NCBI GenBank assembly: GCA_023415495.1
Contig: JAEZKK010000023.1
Coordinates: 124,001 to 188,000 of the forward strand
Direction of reading: 5' to 3'
Length of the DNA: 64,000 bases
Source: Bacteroidota bacterium
GTDB lineage: Bacteria > Bacteroidota > Bacteroidia > Bacteroidales > P3
A program made the position numbers and the translations under genes. Within the stretch, counting starts at the first letter, position 1. Every line of letters begins with the position of its first letter. Below are positions 62,566 through 64,000 of the stretch, one piece after another. The notes below the pieces were generated by a model. It made no database searches and was not told where the DNA came from. It saw only the letters and a program-made list of their open reading frames with translations.

Positions 62566-64000
62566 ATGGCATTAGAAGAAAAGAAAATTATATTTTCTAT
62601 GGTAGGAGTAGGGAAGGTTTTCCCTCCAAATAAGCAAGTTTTGAAAGATATTTATCTTTCATTTTACTATGGAGCTAAAATCGGGATAATTGGTTTAAAT
62701 GGGTCAGGGAAATCTACCCTTTTAAAGATAATTGCAGGGATGGACAATTCTCATCTTGGAGATGTTCACTTTTCTCCAGGCTATAGCGTAGGGATGCTTG
62801 AACAAGACCCTAAGCTTGATGATAATAAAACAGTTAAAGAAGCAATTCTTGAAGGAGTTAAGGAAGTAGCTGATATTGTTGCAGAATATGAAGCCATAAA
62901 TAATAAATTTGCTGAACCTATGAGCGACGATGAGATGAATAAGCTAATCGAACGCCAAGGTGAGGTTATGGAATTAATGGAACAACATGATGCATGGAAC
63001 CTTGATAATAAATTAGAAAGAGCAATGGATGCTCTTCGTTGCCCAGAGGAAGACTCTTTAATCAAGACTCTTTCTGGAGGAGAAAGACGTAGAGTTGCTC
63101 TTTGTCGTTTATTATTACAAGAACCAGATATCTTATTATTAGACGAACCTACAAACCACTTGGATGCTGAAAGTATTGATTGGTTGGAGCAACATCTTAA
63201 ACAATACAAGGGCACAGTTATTGCTGTAACCCACGATAGGTATTTCTTAGATAATGTTGCTGGATGGATTTTGGAATTAGATAGAGGCGAGGGTATTCCT
63301 TGGGAAGGAAATTATTCTTCTTGGTTAGAGCAAAAGACCAAGAGAATGGAAATGGAAGAAAAAACTGAAAGCAAGAGAAGGAAAACACTTGAAAGAGAAT
63401 TAGAATGGGTTAGAATGAGCCCTAAAGCAAGACACGCTAAAGGGAAAGCTCGTTTGAATGCTTATGAACAAATGCTTTCTCAAGACAGCAAAGATAAGGA
63501 AGATAAATTAGAGATATTTATTCCTAATGGTCCAAGATTGGGTAATAAGGTTATTGAGGTAAATAATATTAGCAAGGCTTTTGGGGATAAGATTCTATTT
63601 GAAAATCTTAGCTTCTCATTACCACCTGCTGGTATTGTAGGGGTTATTGGACCTAACGGAGCTGGTAAGACTACTTTATTTAGAATGATAATGGGATTAC
63701 AGACTCCAGATACTGGAAGTTTTGAGGTAGGAGACACTGTAAAGGTTGGTTATGTTGACCAACAACATGAAGAGATTGACCCTAAGAAATCGGTTTGGGA
63801 AGTTATTTCTGGAGGAAATGAACAAATACAGGTTGGTTCAAGAATGATTAATTCAAGAGCCTATGTATCAAGATTCAATTTTGCTGGAACTGACCAAAGC
63901 AAGAAAACAGGAATACTTTCAGGTGGGGAAAGAAATAGATTGCATTTAGCTATGACTTTAAAATCTGAAGCAAATGTTTTACTATTAGATGAGCCTACTA
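62566..64000 (+). CDS. ettA: Energy-dependent translational throttle protein, cut by the window end
   Basis: 478 residues are visible and the frame is open at base 64000; the full protein is about 555-560. It is an ABC-F ATPase that binds the ribosomal E site and gates elongation by energy state. ABC1 has Walker A GLNGSGKSTLLK, signature LSGGERRRVALCRLLL and Walker B LLLDEPTNHLD. A linker with the PtIM-type region (SSWLEQKTKRMEMEE) follows, and ABC2 has GPNGAGKTTLFRM and LSGGERNRLHLAMTL before the window ends at the second Walker B. The start MALEEKKIIFSMVGVGKVF matches EttA. Confidence 0.95.
   Translation, partial: MALEEKKIIFSMVGVGKVFPPNKQVLKDIYLSFYYGAKIGIIGLNGSGKSTLLKIIAGMDNSHLGDVHFSPGYSVGMLEQDPKLDDNKTVKEAILEGVKEVADIVAEYEAINNKFAEPMSDDEMNKLIERQGEVMELMEQHDAWNLDNKLERAMDALRCPEEDSLIKTLSGGERRRVALCRLLLQEPDILLLDEPTNHLDAESIDWLEQHLKQYKGTVIAVTHDRYFLDNVAGWILELDRGEGIPWEGNYSSWLEQKTKRMEMEEKTESKRRKTLERELEWVRMSPKARHAKGKARLNAYEQMLSQDSKDKEDKLEIFIPNGPRLGNKVIEVNNISKAFGDKILFENLSFSLPPAGIVGVIGPNGAGKTTLFRMIMGLQTPDTGSFEVGDTVKVGYVDQQHEEIDPKKSVWEVISGGNEQIQVGSRMINSRAYVSRFNFAGTDQSKKTGILSGGERNRLHLAMTLKSEANVLLLDEPT

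Overview
The window looks like the chromosome of an anaerobic member of the Bacteroidota, probably Bacteroidales. The DNA is very AT-rich. Promoters carry the Bacteroidota -7 element TAnnTTTG, mostly TATCTTTG, and Shine-Dalgarno sequences are essentially absent. Two secreted proteins end in a type IX secretion sorting tail, there is a PorE-like OmpA-family protein, and lineage-typical families (DUF4290, an Asp-type MurA) are present. HydF and a glutamate formimidoyltransferase/cyclodeaminase suggest fermentative, anaerobic metabolism.

Layout. 1-9.7 kb: the end of a peptide-binding protein, an exported nitroreductase, a 2'-5' RNA ligase fusion, pruA, a large sorted surface protein, and divergent pabA / pabB-pabC. 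10.2-15.2 kb (minus): acyl-CoA ligase, then a holin-like membrane protein-panC-ftcD operon. 15.5-19.5 kb (plus): hydF, a lipoprotein pair (DUF4810/DUF799), radA. 19.5-28.3 kb (minus): queE-porE-like-phoH, ffh-folD, a NamZ-like muramidase, a DUF4349 lipoprotein and a conserved unknown. 28.4-30.6 kb: a ClpB without its N-domain. 30.6-43.1 kb (minus): a YD-repeat protein, then a tight seven-gene run dnaA-lpdA-rfbC-recQ-phosphoesterase-umuD-umuC, and ribD-yigZ. 43.2-57.6 kb (mostly plus): prmC, pckG-CPBP protease-uvrD-DUF4290-murA, and rsmI-like-rarA-dus-membrane protein-tfoX-PAS. 57.6-60.2 kb (minus): pdxJ and a U32 peptidase. 60.7-64 kb: recJ and the start of ettA.

The most unusual content is intergenic. 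At least seven gaps hold arrays of short palindromes or half-palindromes repeated with a period of 21, 22 or 23 bp, about two helical turns. The core sequence differs between loci, while a CTTGA/TCAAG core recurs in the flanking units of several. Three loci (9.8, 23.2 and 44.1 kb) are homologous copies of one composite element: a TAnnTTTG box, a hairpin with AAGGA/TCCTT arms, four TGGTA-nn-TACCA palindromes exactly 23 bp apart, then AT-rich units 21 bp apart. I recognise no described element with this architecture.

Two intergenic gene relics (of umuC and pabC 3' ends) carry internal deletions joined at short direct repeats. The gap between dnaA and yigZ has several DnaA-box-like sites and lies near a change in gene strand bias, so it is a candidate replication origin. 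I saw no tRNA, rRNA, CRISPR array, complete insertion sequence or recognisable defence system.
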